From Planctomycetaceae bacterium (GTDB lineage Bacteria > Planctomycetota > Planctomycetia > Pirellulales > Pirellulaceae): a DNA stretch of 64,000 nucleotides. Numbering within the stretch: position 1 is the stretch's first letter; each line of letters opens with the position of its first letter. The stretch is taken from the NCBI GenBank assembly GCA_024642205.1, contig JAHEBQ010000019.1:1-64000 (forward strand), given 5' to 3'. Both the position numbers and the translations under genes were made by a program. The notes beneath the pieces are model-generated. The model was not told the origin of the DNA. It saw only the letters and a program-made list of their open reading frames with translations, and did not search any database. Positions 24,845 through 33,789 of this stretch are shown here, one piece after another.

Positions 24845-26725
24845 CTATTGACCGGTTTTTAACAATACGTTCAACATGACCTCCGAATCGCCCCGCTTCA
24901 GCTTGAATTTGACTGTCTTGCCTGCGTCACGGCGAGTGATCAGGCTCAATTCACGACGCTTAGTCAACGGTTTTCCGTCGACTTCAAGGATAATATCACC
25001 TTTCTGAAGCCCGGCCTTTTCCGCAACCGATCCTTCCGTAACGCCTTCGATCGTGACAACGTCGTTGGCATCATCCAGCATCACTCCCAGGCGGAATGGT
25101 TTGGGTGTTCCAAATGTCGGTTTTGATTTCAGCGACACCAACCCGTCGAGAACTTTTTCTGAATAGTCAATGACTTTCAAAGCACCCTCACAGTCGAGGG
25201 CTTCAAAATCGTCTTCGGGCGTGTGGTAAACCGCTGTCGTCCCGGTATGAATGAATACGTTAGGAACATCTTTCTGATTAAATGGAATCTGATCACTTCC
25301 GCCCCCGCTCGCCGGTTTTTTCAACTTGAAGTTGAACCCTTTGTTGGCTGTTTCGAATACCGGATCCAGTTCTTTGGAGGAATTCAAGCTGTACAACGTC
25401 AGCTCGTTATTGCGAAGCCACCCGATCATGTCGAAATTGACCATGGCTGCCGTTTTTTCAAGCGGATAGATCGGGTTCTGGCAGTAATGGAACGCGCCGA
25501 GCAACCCCATTTCTTCCGCCGTAAAGCAAATGAACACCATTCGACGCCCGGGCTTTTCTTCGCGGGCATTGAATCGACGAGCCAGTTCGATGACCGCCGC
25601 GGTTCCGGTTGCATTGTCATCAGCACCATTGTGGATCTCTCGTCGCCCGCCAGCCCGGGAGCCATAGGCTCCCATTCCCAAATGGTCGTAATGCGCACCG
25701 ATAATGATCGTCTCGTCGGCGTTCGGACCTTCGCCTTCGATGATTCCGACAATGTTGTTGGTCTTCGTCGTTTCCTGAACGAATTTCGATTTGAATTCCG
25801 CCGTCCAACCCTCCAAGGGCTGAGAGATGGGCTCAAGATTGCTATCGATCTGTGCTTCGATTGCCTTGACACTGTCCAGTTTCTGGCCAGTGGGAATGGT
25901 CAACGGAGAGGACTTCAAGACTTCGTCCAGAACACTTCGCTTGATTTGCGCAATCGGTAAGCTATTGGTAGGAAAACGGTCCGGCTGGATCAACTCGTCG
26001 GCGTTGGCAGCACTCTTGGCATCATTGACCATCAAGATCCCGGCCGCTTTGGCGCGACGGGCCGCGGTGACTTTGGAACTGCCCGAAGCGTGCCGTGACG
26101 TTTCGGTTCCGTCGAATACGCTGTTCGGATCATCACCCTGAGGCTCAAATCGGATCAGAACCACAATCTTTCCCTCAACGTCCACGCCTGCATATTCGTT
26201 GTAATTGTGTTCGTCTGCCGAAATTCCGTACCCGACAAAAACAAGATCATTTTTAAGATCAAAGTCTTTTCGGCAAATCAGCTGCTGAAAATCTTTTCCC
26301 AATTCCAGCTTCACCTCCGCGTCATTGGGGCCTTTCAGAAACAATGCCGACGCCTCTTTGTCGACCGTTCGCGTAGCACCGACTTCAAGTTCCTGAAAAT
26401 ACGTTCCGTCTGCCAATGGCTTCAGTCCGGCCTTTTTGTACTCTTCAACAATAAAGTCCTCGCACATTTTTATCCCGGGCGTCCCCGGTTGTCGTCCACC
26501 CATCTCATCTGATGACATGTACTTGATGTCATAACTGACTTGCCTTAGCGTCGCCTCATTGACCTGCCAGGATTCTTGTTCTGGACTCGCAGCTTCTGTC
26601 GCAACGGGTGCCTCTTTTTCGGCAACAGCTTGAGCCGCAACGCTCCCGGGGATCAACAGCAAAGCCGAAACAACGCTGAAAGACGATATTGTAAAAACTC
26701 GTTGAAAGAATTTTGTGTGCCTCAC
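24845..26725 (-). CDS. Secreted M28-family metallopeptidase with PA and PDZ domains
   Basis: A 626-residue exported protein. Translation begins with GTG at 26725, preceded by AGGAG at ideal distance. After the signal peptide (near SVAAQA) comes a helical segment with SSDEMGGRQPGTPG, a protease-associated insert (~130-290) and the M28 zinc core: GAHYDHLG, NGADDNATGTAA, CFTAEEMGLLGA and VNFDMIG, plus a final His (VFIHTGTTAVYHTPEDD). The last ~90 residues form a PDZ domain (GSVAEKAGLQKGDIILEVDG). It likely works as a di-zinc aminopeptidase in the periplasm; the PDZ may bind C-terminal tails. Single-gene unit with its own terminator. Confidence 0.94.
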   Translation of the reverse strand: MRHTKFFQRVFTISSFSVVSALLLIPGSVAAQAVAEKEAPVATEAASPEQESWQVNEATLRQVSYDIKYMSSDEMGGRQPGTPGIKMCEDFIVEEYKKAGLKPLADGTYFQELEVGATRTVDKEASALFLKGPNDAEVKLELGKDFQQLICRKDFDLKNDLVFVGYGISADEHNYNEYAGVDVEGKIVVLIRFEPQGDDPNSVFDGTETSRHASGSSKVTAARRAKAAGILMVNDAKSAANADELIQPDRFPTNSLPIAQIKRSVLDEVLKSSPLTIPTGQKLDSVKAIEAQIDSNLEPISQPLEGWTAEFKSKFVQETTKTNNIVGIIEGEGPNADETIIIGAHYDHLGMGAYGSRAGGRREIHNGADDNATGTAAVIELARRFNAREEKPGRRMVFICFTAEEMGLLGAFHYCQNPIYPLEKTAAMVNFDMIGWLRNNELTLYSLNSSKELDPVFETANKGFNFKLKKPASGGGSDQIPFNQKDVPNVFIHTGTTAVYHTPEDDFEALDCEGALKVIDYSEKVLDGLVSLKSKPTFGTPKPFRLGVMLDDANDVVTIEGVTEGSVAEKAGLQKGDIILEVDGKPLTKRRELSLITRRDAGKTVKFKLKRGDSEVMLNVLLKTGQ

Positions 26726-27438
26726 TCAGTGTCTCCTGATCAAGAGGGGATATTTGCTGGGAGCAATCCAGTCCAAATGTTGTACGACGGTTCGATCAAC
26801 ATCATCATTCAACAAGAAATTGCCCAAAAGTCACGGTTGATGTTCAACGTTTAATTTAACAGCTTGCGAGCTCACCGTCTGCAATCGAGAAGTTAGCTCA
26901 CATACGAAACCGCCAAATAATTGCATCTGGTTGGGTCATCAACCGTTCCAACCACATCTACCCCTTGATGTAACGGTGCGTTTCTTGCATTCTGGTAACG
27001 TGAAAAACGCAGGCAGAACTGGCCTTTGGCACCCAGACGGCGAACAGGTTCTGTGTGACGTCGTCAATATTCCGATGAGGTCCTGGTTCGAAGTGTTGAT
27101 TCGGTCCATTCGATCACCGACGATTTCCATGGATGAGAAAAACAGGCAGCCACCATGCGGCCAATACTGGAATTTGAGATTTTCTACAGGAATGTGCCGC
27201 AGTTCGGAATTTTGAGTTCAAAAAGCCTTAGGGTTCCCAGTACGCTCTTGCAGGCATTTCTTTGGCAGATAAAATTCCTTTTGAATTGGACTGGGATTGA
27301 ATCGCATCCCTGGACAAAGCCAAAAACGCACCTTTTCGCTGTTTTGACGTACTTGTATGCCCGGGCCATGTTGCTCGATGGCGACTTAAATTTTGGATCC
27401 GCCCCCATAAAATAACCGCCTCGGAGCTGATCGACGTG
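26726..27438. other. Divergent intergenic region, no gene seen
   Basis: About 710 bases between the divergent peptidase and E1 genes. Several short open frames lack a ribosome-binding site and family resemblance. No RNA gene or hairpin terminator was found. Confidence 0.5.
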
Positions 27439-29412
27439 ATGAATTCTCAAGCGCAAACAATGACATATAACCGACTCGAATTATTGAAGTTAATGTACCT
27501 CAGCCGTGAGGGCGATCGGCGCGAAGGCGTACTGCTTCGCCAAAGCAAAGGCTGGTTTCAGGTTGCCGGAATGGGCCACGAAACGCTGGCTGTTTTCGCA
27601 ATGTTGATGGATGACGATGACTATCTGTTTCCGTACTATCGCGATCGCGCAATGGTTCTTGCCCGAGGCGTCAGCAATGCAGAATTGGCCAGCGCCTATT
27701 TTGCAAAAATCGGATCTTCCAGTGGTGGCCGTCAAATGCCGGGCCACTATTCCGATCGTGCGCGGAACATCTGGAGTGTCCCAACACCAACCGGGGCGAA
27801 CGCGCTACCCGCATGCGGGGTGGCCTGGTCGATGCAGTTGGATGGACATCCGAACGTTGTCGTAGCCACACTCGGCGACGCGGCTTCGCGGCAGGGAGAA
27901 TTCTATGAAGCGATTGCGTTCGCGATTGAGCGACAGCTTCCAATTGTATTCATCGTCGAAGACAACAATTATGGCATCAGTACCAACACCGAAAAATTCA
28001 ACCCTTTCAAGCTAGAGGTCTTTAACGAAAACCACCTGGTCCATGTCGACGCGAGGCACCCGGATCGGGTATTTAACGTTGCCGGTCCAGCGCTCGACAA
28101 GGCTCGTTCCGGCGGCGGACCGACCGTGATCATTGCCGAACTTGACCGACTTTGTTCGCACACCAGCTCCGACGACCATCGAGTCTATCGTCCACAAAAC
28201 GAAATCGACGCCATGGTTGAGCGCGATCCGATTCTGGTATTGTCGCGCGAGTTGATCGAATCCGGAGAACTCACTGAGGAGGATTGGGAAAAAACGAAAG
28301 TCGAAATCAACTCGATCGTTGACCAGGAGTACATCGCCGCGGAATCAGAAACCGATCCGACTGCAGCTGATTTATTGACTCATTTGCTGGCCGAGCCATC
28401 CGCACCCGAAGCACCACCATTGCAAGGGGGAAAAAAATGGCGGATGGTTGATGCACTAAACCATGTCTTCAAGTACGGACTTGATACGGAAACGTCATTC
28501 ATGTTTTTTGGCGAAGACATTGAGGCGCCCAAAGGTGGAGTTTTTGGGTTAACCGCCGATTTGTCGCACCAGCATCCGGACCGCGTGTTCAACTCGCCAT
28601 TGGCAGAAGCGACGATCTCTGGCGTCGGAATCGGAATGGCATGCTACGGCAAACGGCCCGTTTTTGAAATCCAGTTTATCGACTTCATCGGCCCCGCGAT
28701 GAATCAGATCACACAAAACCTGGCCACACTACGCTGGCGGACTTACGGAGACTGGACTTGCCCGGTCGTGATGTACGCCCCATACGGTGCCTATCTGCCC
28801 GGCGGTTCGCTTTGGCACTCCCAGGCCAACGAATCCGTATTTGCTCATTTTCCCGGCATCCGTGTCGTCGTGCCCAGTACCCCTGAAGACGCGACGGCGT
28901 TGATGTGGACCGCGATGCACACCGACGATCCAACGCTGTTCCTGATCCCCAAACATTTGTTCCGACAACAAATGGACGTCGCAGAAAAGATACCTGCGGT
29001 TGGTTTTGGAGAAGCAAGAATTCGCAGAGAAGGAGACGACGTGACGCTCGTGACATGGGGCAATTGTATCGAGCAGGCGTTCGCAGCTGCCGACGCCCTG
29101 GCCGACGAGGCTGCCGTTGAAATCATCGACTTGCGATCGATCCAACCTTGGGACAAACAGACAATCCTGAATTCCGTGGAAAAAACTGGCCGACTGGTCA
29201 TCGTCCAGGAAGATGGACGATCCTGCAGCGTTGGCCAAATGATCATCAGTGAGATCATGGGCGATCCGGACAGCTTCTGCCTGTTCGTCAGTGCTCCTCA
29301 ACTGGTTGCAAAGCCGGACGTGCATATTGGCTACAACCCGATCTACGAATACGCGGCGCTTCCGGACACCGAACAAGTCATTCAAGCCATCCGAACTACC
29401 ATGGAGGATTGA
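27439..29412 (+). CDS. 2-oxoacid dehydrogenase E1, alpha and beta fused
   Basis: A 657-residue thiamine-diphosphate enzyme that joins both E1 chains. The alpha half (1-~310) has GMGHET, the PYYRDR segment and the ThDP motif GDAASRQGEFYEA ending in NNYGIS (~147-180). The beta half (~330-657) has GEDIEAPKGGVFGLT, NSPLAEATISGVGIGMA, AYLPGGSLWHSQANE and QEDGRS. The type matches branched-chain 2-oxoacid dehydrogenases, which decarboxylate 2-oxoisovalerate and relatives and pass the acyl group to E2, encoded 6 bp downstream. ATG 27439 or the GTG just before it can be the start. No E3 gene is in the window; the general cellular E3 may serve. Confidence 0.92.
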   Translation: MNSQAQTMTYNRLELLKLMYLSREGDRREGVLLRQSKGWFQVAGMGHETLAVFAMLMDDDDYLFPYYRDRAMVLARGVSNAELASAYFAKIGSSSGGRQMPGHYSDRARNIWSVPTPTGANALPACGVAWSMQLDGHPNVVVATLGDAASRQGEFYEAIAFAIERQLPIVFIVEDNNYGISTNTEKFNPFKLEVFNENHLVHVDARHPDRVFNVAGPALDKARSGGGPTVIIAELDRLCSHTSSDDHRVYRPQNEIDAMVERDPILVLSRELIESGELTEEDWEKTKVEINSIVDQEYIAAESETDPTAADLLTHLLAEPSAPEAPPLQGGKKWRMVDALNHVFKYGLDTETSFMFFGEDIEAPKGGVFGLTADLSHQHPDRVFNSPLAEATISGVGIGMACYGKRPVFEIQFIDFIGPAMNQITQNLATLRWRTYGDWTCPVVMYAPYGAYLPGGSLWHSQANESVFAHFPGIRVVVPSTPEDATALMWTAMHTDDPTLFLIPKHLFRQQMDVAEKIPAVGFGEARIRREGDDVTLVTWGNCIEQAFAAADALADEAAVEIIDLRSIQPWDKQTILNSVEKTGRLVIVQEDGRSCSVGQMIISEIMGDPDSFCLFVSAPQLVAKPDVHIGYNPIYEYAALPDTEQVIQAIRTTMED

Positions 29413-29418
29413 CCGGCC

Positions 29419-30588
29419 ATGCCTGTCATTTCAATACGAATTCCACAAATGGGCGAAGGCCTGCAAGAAGCATTGCTGGTCGAATTTTTGAAACAGCCCG
29501 GCGACACCATTAAACGCGATGACCCGATCTACGTGATGGAAACGGACAAGGCGACCACCGACGTTGAATCCCCTTACGACGGCAATTTGGTCGAGTGGAC
29601 CGTTGCGGCCGGTACCGTCATGGAAATTGGCGCTGAAATCGGGAAAATGGAAGTCGCCGAGGGTGTAAAAGAAATGCCGACCGGACATGGATCGCCAGAG
29701 ACGTCCACCGGCTCACCGGCGACTGGAACGACAACCGCTGCCCAAACGAAACCGGTTCGATCTTCCAATGTGATGATTCCACCGAAAACCCGAAAATACC
29801 TTAAAGACCTGAACCTGCTCGATGTCGTCGATCAGATTCCGGCCACCGGGTCCAAGCTCATGCCCGAAGACGTTGACGCGTTCATCGCCTCACGTGGCGT
29901 TGAATCGGGTGTTGCCTCCGACCAGTATTTCGTCGAACCATTGCCGAAATCGCAGGTCATTCTGAATTATCGCCTGGGACGAGGAGCCAAAGCTTGTGTT
30001 CCCGTCACCGTGATGACCGATGTCGACTGGACCAACATCGTCGCGACTCGCGAACAGGTTCGCTCCTCCGGAGGGCCAACCGGATTTGCCATGGCTTGCT
30101 GGGCCGTGGTCCAGGCACTTAAAGACCACGCGAAATTCCGTAGCGTAATGAACGCCGATGGCAATTCACTCAATGTTTTTCATCGTGTTAACCTGGGAAT
30201 TGCAGTGGCCCTTCCGGGTGACGAAATGGTGACGGCAGTCGTACGCAATGCCGACGAAATGTCGGCCCAGGAGTTTTTCTCCGCATATCATGAGCAGGTC
30301 AATTCGGCACGCCAGACGGGAGACCAGGTCGATGAGTCCACGACCGTTACCGTTTCCAACATCGGCAAAGCCGGCATGCGAATCGGGATCCCGGCAATCG
30401 TCGCGCCGGCTGTCGCCACGCTCGCGATCGGAGAGGCTTTCCAATACCCCGTCCCCGACGGTGATTCGTTCAAATTCAAGACCATGGTGACGGCAACATT
30501 AAGTTTCGATCACCGCATCGCCAACGGTGTCGGCGCTGCAAACTTCATGAATGATGTGAAATCGAAAATTGAAGCGTTTGCATTGTGA
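29419..30588 (+). CDS. 2-oxoacid dehydrogenase E2 (dihydrolipoyl acyltransferase)
   Basis: A 389-residue E2 with one lipoyl domain (METDKATTDVESP around the lipoylated Lys, ~42), a peripheral-subunit-binding segment (IPPKTRKYLKDLNLLDVVDQIPATG, ~115-150) and the acyltransferase domain (~165-389) containing TVTVSNIGKAGM. It accepts the acyl group from the fused E1 upstream. The catalytic HRxxxDG box reads HRIANG: the His (~365) is kept but the usual Asp is Asn (~369). Otherwise the protein is of normal, rather compact length. GGAGG before ATG 29419 overlaps the end of E1, so the two are cotranslated. Confidence 0.92.
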   Translation: MPVISIRIPQMGEGLQEALLVEFLKQPGDTIKRDDPIYVMETDKATTDVESPYDGNLVEWTVAAGTVMEIGAEIGKMEVAEGVKEMPTGHGSPETSTGSPATGTTTAAQTKPVRSSNVMIPPKTRKYLKDLNLLDVVDQIPATGSKLMPEDVDAFIASRGVESGVASDQYFVEPLPKSQVILNYRLGRGAKACVPVTVMTDVDWTNIVATREQVRSSGGPTGFAMACWAVVQALKDHAKFRSVMNADGNSLNVFHRVNLGIAVALPGDEMVTAVVRNADEMSAQEFFSAYHEQVNSARQTGDQVDESTTVTVSNIGKAGMRIGIPAIVAPAVATLAIGEAFQYPVPDGDSFKFKTMVTATLSFDHRIANGVGAANFMNDVKSKIEAFAL

Positions 30589-30889
30589 GAGCGGAATTTG
30601 GTTTGCGGGTAACCTGAAGGGCTTAATCCCGAAATGGCGGAAACCCAGTGATGGAAACAGCCGGATAGCGCCATTGTCAGCCAGGCCGGACCGAACGCGA
30701 AAGACGGATCGACAAATTCGTTTCGCCCGGGCGGAACGAATTTTCCCCGATCGTCCCCGCGTTCGCTCGGCGCTTGTGTAGCGTCCACTGGTTTGATCAT
30801 TTTCGCGAAACCGCAATCCCAACCGAGTTTTCCACAGCGAAGAAACGATCATTCCCAGAGCCAATTTCCGGGTCCACCCGGGCGTCCCA
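30589..30889. other. Convergent gap without gene
   Basis: Three hundred bases between the convergent E2 and DUF6807 genes. No strong terminator hairpin with T-run and no reading frame worth naming were seen. Confidence 0.45.
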
Positions 30890-31879
30890 TTACTCAGCGA
30901 GGCTGCCGGTCTGGGCGTAACTTTCAAAGACAGATTCCAATTCTGCCGTCGTCAGCTCCCCTTGATGGATGACCAGTCGGTACCGCAGCACTGTCGGTTG
31001 CGATTGGGAAACGGCAACCGGCGTCCGGCCGGGATACACCGGATTCTGCATGCTTTTTTCCTTCGATCGTAGAATCCACTTTTGCGGAAACCCCCTGGAT
31101 GACGGGTGAACGAGGATTGCCACGCCAGACTTTGAATCGCGATTGCCTGACGTTCCCACGATGTCGACCCAGTGTCCGCATTCCAGTTGAGTTTTCGTCG
31201 GCTCGACAAAACCGTTCACCGTGTTGAAAGCAATATCGTTCGGCTGAATGACGCGCGCCGAAAATCCGCCATATCCTTTGGCATCATTCGACCCGCCGAT
31301 CATGACATCAGGCTGGGCAGCCAGCAGTCGAACCTCGAAATCAATCGTACGCCGATGATCCTTCGAACGATGAACATCAATGGTAGTGGTTTCATTGACG
31401 ATCACAATTGACTGTCCGGTATTGTCCTTGACCAGCGGTGACTTCCACTGGACCTCTGCCGTGATTCGCACGGCAGCCGACTTTGACATTTCCGCCTTCG
31501 TCGATGTCACGTTCCATTCGAAATCCTCGGTCATCCACCCGTCACCGGCGGACTTGTCACCGACAAGAACCTGATGCCAGGCCCAAAAGATTCCTCGGTG
31601 GTGCAAATGGTCCTGTGGAAAGTCCTCGGTCAAGATATTTCCAGCGAGATCATACAGCGGGTGGATATAGTTTGCTCTGCGGTGCGTTCCATTTTTCGAT
31701 TTCGGTTTTGCCTGGTATTGCAAAACCGGTTTGCCATTTTCTGAAACGAGAATCCCGTCGTCATTCCTGGTGACAGAAAGAGAGTTCGATTCGGTCACCC
31801 TCGCGTCATCCTGCGATTGCGCGGTTTCGACACCGATCAGAACTCCAAACAGCAAGACAAGAAAAACAACTGGATTCAT
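30890..31879 (-). CDS. DUF6807 (PmoA-annotated) secreted protein
   Basis: A 329-residue protein with a signal peptide (cleavage near TAQSQ). The conserved core YIHPLYDLAGNILTEDFP then DHLHHRGIFWAWHQ is the hallmark of DUF6807, often database-named 'methane oxygenase PmoA' without evidence for methane oxidation. The histidine-rich segment may bind a metal. Behind it follow beta-rich stretches with RVIQPNDIAFNTVNGFVEPTK. It is encoded 26 bp behind a DUF1501 gene and is likely cotranscribed with it. Typically found in polysaccharide-degrading planctomycetes; biochemical role unknown. Confidence 0.88.
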   Translation of the reverse strand: MNPVVFLVLLFGVLIGVETAQSQDDARVTESNSLSVTRNDDGILVSENGKPVLQYQAKPKSKNGTHRRANYIHPLYDLAGNILTEDFPQDHLHHRGIFWAWHQVLVGDKSAGDGWMTEDFEWNVTSTKAEMSKSAAVRITAEVQWKSPLVKDNTGQSIVIVNETTTIDVHRSKDHRRTIDFEVRLLAAQPDVMIGGSNDAKGYGGFSARVIQPNDIAFNTVNGFVEPTKTQLECGHWVDIVGTSGNRDSKSGVAILVHPSSRGFPQKWILRSKEKSMQNPVYPGRTPVAVSQSQPTVLRYRLVIHQGELTTAELESVFESYAQTGSLAE

Positions 31880-31905
31880 CGATTTGCATCCTGGAAAGCG
31901 GAGCC

Positions 31906-33372
31906 CTATCCACGTGACCCATCAGCACGACCTTGGGCCAAAATGTCTTTCACGACATTTCCACTTACATCTGTCAACCGAAAATTACGACCAGCGTATC
32001 GATAGGTCAGTTTCTCATGGTCGAGCCCAAGCAAATGGAGGATTGTCGCGTGTAAATCGTGCATGTGGACTTTGTTCTCGACGGCGTAATGTCCGATCTC
32101 ATCCGTAGCCCCGCAGACATATCCAGGTTTTGTTCCGCCGCCGGCCAACCAAACTGTAAACCCCCGAGGATTGTGATCCCGACCATCTTTGCCCTGGGCA
32201 AACGGAGTTCGACCGAATTCGCCGCCCCACCAGACCAGCGTGTCTTCCAGCAAGCCCCTTTGGTGCAGATCGGCCAGCAACCCCGCAACTGGCTTGTCGA
32301 CGGCTTTTGCATGTTCGGCATGTTTGGGCATATTGGAATGCTGATCCCAACGCGGATTGGGGGACTCGTCCGAATAGTTTATCTGAATGTACCGCACATC
32401 CGCTTCGGCAAGTCGTCGGGCCAGTAAGCATTGACGACCAAAATTCTCAGTCTCCTTTTGATCAATTCCATAAAGCTTTCGTGTCGACTGCGTCTCGTTC
32501 GACAGATCCATGATCCCGGGCGCATTCTGTTGCATTCGGTAAGCCAACTCAAAAGACTCGATGGTCGCTTCAAGTCGTTCATCCTCCGGCTTGCGTTCCA
32601 GCTGTTGCCGATTCATTGACTGCAGAAACTCAAACTGTTTTTTCTGAATATCTTCGGACAACAGTCGATTCGTAATATTCTGAATCTTCGAGTTGGCCAC
32701 GGGCTGACCGGCTCTCCCGATCGCTGTACCCTGAAAGACCGTCGGCAAAAACGCGTTGGCATAGTTCCTCGGACCACCTTTACTGGCGGATGGGTTGATC
32801 GTGACAAAACCTGGCACGTTTTGATTCGGCGTGCCCAGTCCGTACGTGATCCAGCTTCCGATCGAGGGGCGGACAAGATTCGTCGCCCCGGTGTGAAGAA
32901 ACAACGTGCTTGGCCCATGCGCGACTCCCTCGGTGTGCATCGAATGAATCATGCACATCTTGTCGACGTGTTCCGCCATGTGAGGGAAAAGCTCGGACAC
33001 CTGCTGACCACATTGCCCATGCGGCTTGAATGACCAAAGTGGCTTGAGCAGCTTGCGTTTGCTCTTGGCACCAAACGTGCCAAACCGGACTCCGGTAAAG
33101 TCAATATCCTGCCCGTCTCGCTTGATCAATTCCGGCTTGAAATCAAACGTATCGACGTGACTGGGACCACCCTGCATGAAAATAAAGATCACCCGTTTGG
33201 CACGGGGCGTAAACATCGGAGCCCGCAGAGCAAGCGAATTTCTCTTGTCTTCAGCGGCCACCTGGTCGGCGCAAACCCCAGCCAATGCCAACGCTCCGAA
33301 TCCACAAGCGCTGCGCCGAATCATCTCTCGGCGGGAATACGGCCGACGGTAAAAATCACAATGATCGTTCAT
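31906..33372 (-). CDS. DUF1501 family exported protein
   Basis: A 488-residue DUF1501 protein starting at ATG 33372. The N-terminus YSRREMIRRSACGFGALALAGVCA is a Tat-like signal. Core motifs FMQGGPSHVDTFDFKP, the His-containing region NPRWDQHSNM, LVWWGGEFGRTPFAQGKDGRDHN and LHLLGLDHEKLTYRYAGRNFRL are intact. In contrast to the DUF1501 gene near 8 kb it is not preceded by a PSCyt1/DUF1549/DUF1553 gene; its downstream partner is the DUF6807 gene. The upstream extension of the frame has no family match. Confidence 0.94.
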   Translation of the reverse strand: MNDHCDFYRRPYSRREMIRRSACGFGALALAGVCADQVAAEDKRNSLALRAPMFTPRAKRVIFIFMQGGPSHVDTFDFKPELIKRDGQDIDFTGVRFGTFGAKSKRKLLKPLWSFKPHGQCGQQVSELFPHMAEHVDKMCMIHSMHTEGVAHGPSTLFLHTGATNLVRPSIGSWITYGLGTPNQNVPGFVTINPSASKGGPRNYANAFLPTVFQGTAIGRAGQPVANSKIQNITNRLLSEDIQKKQFEFLQSMNRQQLERKPEDERLEATIESFELAYRMQQNAPGIMDLSNETQSTRKLYGIDQKETENFGRQCLLARRLAEADVRYIQINYSDESPNPRWDQHSNMPKHAEHAKAVDKPVAGLLADLHQRGLLEDTLVWWGGEFGRTPFAQGKDGRDHNPRGFTVWLAGGGTKPGYVCGATDEIGHYAVENKVHMHDLHATILHLLGLDHEKLTYRYAGRNFRLTDVSGNVVKDILAQGRADGSRG

Positions 33373-33789
33373 GACCCCAGTATAGCAGATAGTCCATTGG
33401 CGACGGTGAAAAACTAACGTCACCCTGACCTCCTGAAAAGCCGACCCAGATTAACTTGATGACGAATCCACAGGATACTCAACGAGAGAAAGCGATTCCT
33501 CGGAAGTTCCATCCAAGGAAATACATGACAATCTGAAAGCAATCATCAAGTCGGTGATCTCCAGACTAGCGGCAACGCTCAGCTAGCCGCAATCAACGCA
33601 TTCATAGGCGGGGTAAAGGCGGAAGTTATCTTCACCGTCGCCCTGAGACAGTAACAAGGGCGCCGGTGGCCTCAGACGTGTTCGCCTGGACATCACCTTT
33701 CCCGCGAATTATTTGGATATCAGTTCTGATTCGACGAGTAAATCACCATCCGGATCACCGGTTCAAGTAACTGGTGGATTTTCTTCCGA
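33373..33789. other. Gap without gene
   Basis: About 420 bases between two minus-strand units. It should contain the promoter of the DUF1501/DUF6807 pair and the end of the propeller gene transcript. No convincing frame or hairpin was seen. Confidence 0.45.

Noticed and set aside
30890..31879. Methane monooxygenase subunit (PmoA) as the database name suggests
   Set aside because: The protein is a soluble secreted DUF6807 member without the membrane helices of real PmoA and no pmoB or pmoC lies nearby.
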